NCBI GenBank assembly: GCA_014058105.1
Contig: JACGCM010001948.1
Location: 5,146,001 to 5,210,000, forward strand
Source of the DNA: Kingdonia uniflora
Taxonomy: Eukaryota > Streptophyta > Magnoliopsida > Ranunculales > Circaeasteraceae
Reading direction: 5' to 3'
DNA: 64,000 bases
Both the position numbers and the translations under genes were made by a program. This document shows, piece after piece, positions 63,614 to 64,000 of this stretch (position 1 is the first letter of the stretch; each line of letters starts with the position of its first letter). The notes beneath the pieces were generated by a model. It worked only from the letters and a program-made list of their open reading frames with translations, did no database searches and was not told where the DNA came from.

Positions 63614-64000
63614 AGTGTAATTATTACATATTTGAAGCCTCTCAAATTAAGGCATAAGAATATTGTAACCCAACTAGTTATTAGTTGGTGTTTTGATGGA
63701 GGAGATATGGATTCAAGTCCCATCTCATCATAGTTTAACTAGTTTTATGGTTCATTTTTCTGTATGCCAAAAAATCATCCAATTTTTTTCTTCTTCTGAG
63801 GCTCCCTCCCCCATACCCTTATTTTGAACCCCCTGAATAAAAATCATGTCTCCGCCCCTGATCAAACATTCGTATAGAATCGACGCGGTGTCCATTTGGC
63901 TAGGACACTTAGACCATGTCAAGTTTTTAACTTTGTAAGTATAAGTATTTAATCATAGAAGACTCCACAGTGTCTAAAGTCCCCTCCAATCACCACCAAA
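63614..64000. other. Intergenic with hAT-like right end at about 63790-63860
   Basis: The text ATGTCTCCGCCCCTG at about 63847-63861 resembles the end of the hAT element at 45325-45991 (CAGGGGC...GCCCCTG). The upstream phrase ATGGATTCAAGTCCC is also similar in style to its interior. No left end or 8-bp duplication is visible, so it is probably a truncated relative. Confidence 0.4.

Overview
The window is plant nuclear DNA, almost certainly from a flowering plant. The evidence is dense LTR retrotransposons of plant Ty3/gypsy and Ty1/copia types, MITEs with plant-type ends, an F-box-associated-domain pseudogene, and a nuclear tRNA-Leu(UAG) gene. There are no bacterial genes, operons, CRISPR arrays or Shine-Dalgarno sites. 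Nearly all protein-coding sequence is degenerate retrotransposon gag/pol. The only gene I regard as intact and functional is the tRNA at 62680-62759. All assignments come from reading the sequence and comparing copies within the window; no database search was possible.

Layout, left to right. (1) 1-6760: a 3' half of a family-A Ty3/gypsy element (1310-3766, + strand), cut in its 3' LTR by the 5' half of a Tat-type element (3767-6760, +). (2) 6760-18013: ancestral host DNA with weak gene-like traces. It carries an 87-bp MITE (7768-7854, TTA duplication), a decayed Ty1/copia element G (7972-15254, minus, duplication ATATA) and a copia-like solo LTR (16748-17460, duplication ATTAG). (3) 18014-45051: a large nest. 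A Sirevirus-like copia element D (18019-45046, duplication AGGAA) holds a Tat-type element C (22372-42364, duplication AGAGG). C holds a chromovirus E in its 5' LTR (32373-42308, duplication CTTCG/TTTCG) and a solo LTR in its RNase H region (26624-27883, duplication ATTCT/ATTCC). (4) 45053-52031: a 667-bp hAT-type element (45325-45991, perfect 8-bp duplication AGCGTAAG), then a gag-only retrotransposon B (46140-52026, duplication CATAC) with a deleted family-A element A2 (46148-49105) inserted in its left LTR. (5) 52032-58300: an F-box-associated-domain pseudogene (minus) split by a family-A element A3 (52305-57820, duplication AAATC). (6) 58560-62005: a Tat-type gag-PR-RT fragment (+). (7) 62005-64000: an LTR scrap, the tRNA-Leu gene and partial terminal-inverted-repeat elements.

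The main results are the order of insertions deduced from target-site duplications and the non-canonical content of several elements. C carries antisense reading frames (22980-24632) and a minisatellite of exact 61-bp period (25032-25416) between pol and its 3' LTR. B is a compact gag-only element. D keeps gag and the start of protease but shows no recognisable polymerase. LTRs of otherwise unrelated families (A, D and E) share dense clusters of the palindrome TTCGAA, usually inside GTTCGAACGA or TTCGAACAGA.

Most pol genes are inactive: stops and frameshifts throughout, integrase deletions in C and A3, reverse-transcriptase deletion in A2, and loss of a catalytic aspartate in E.
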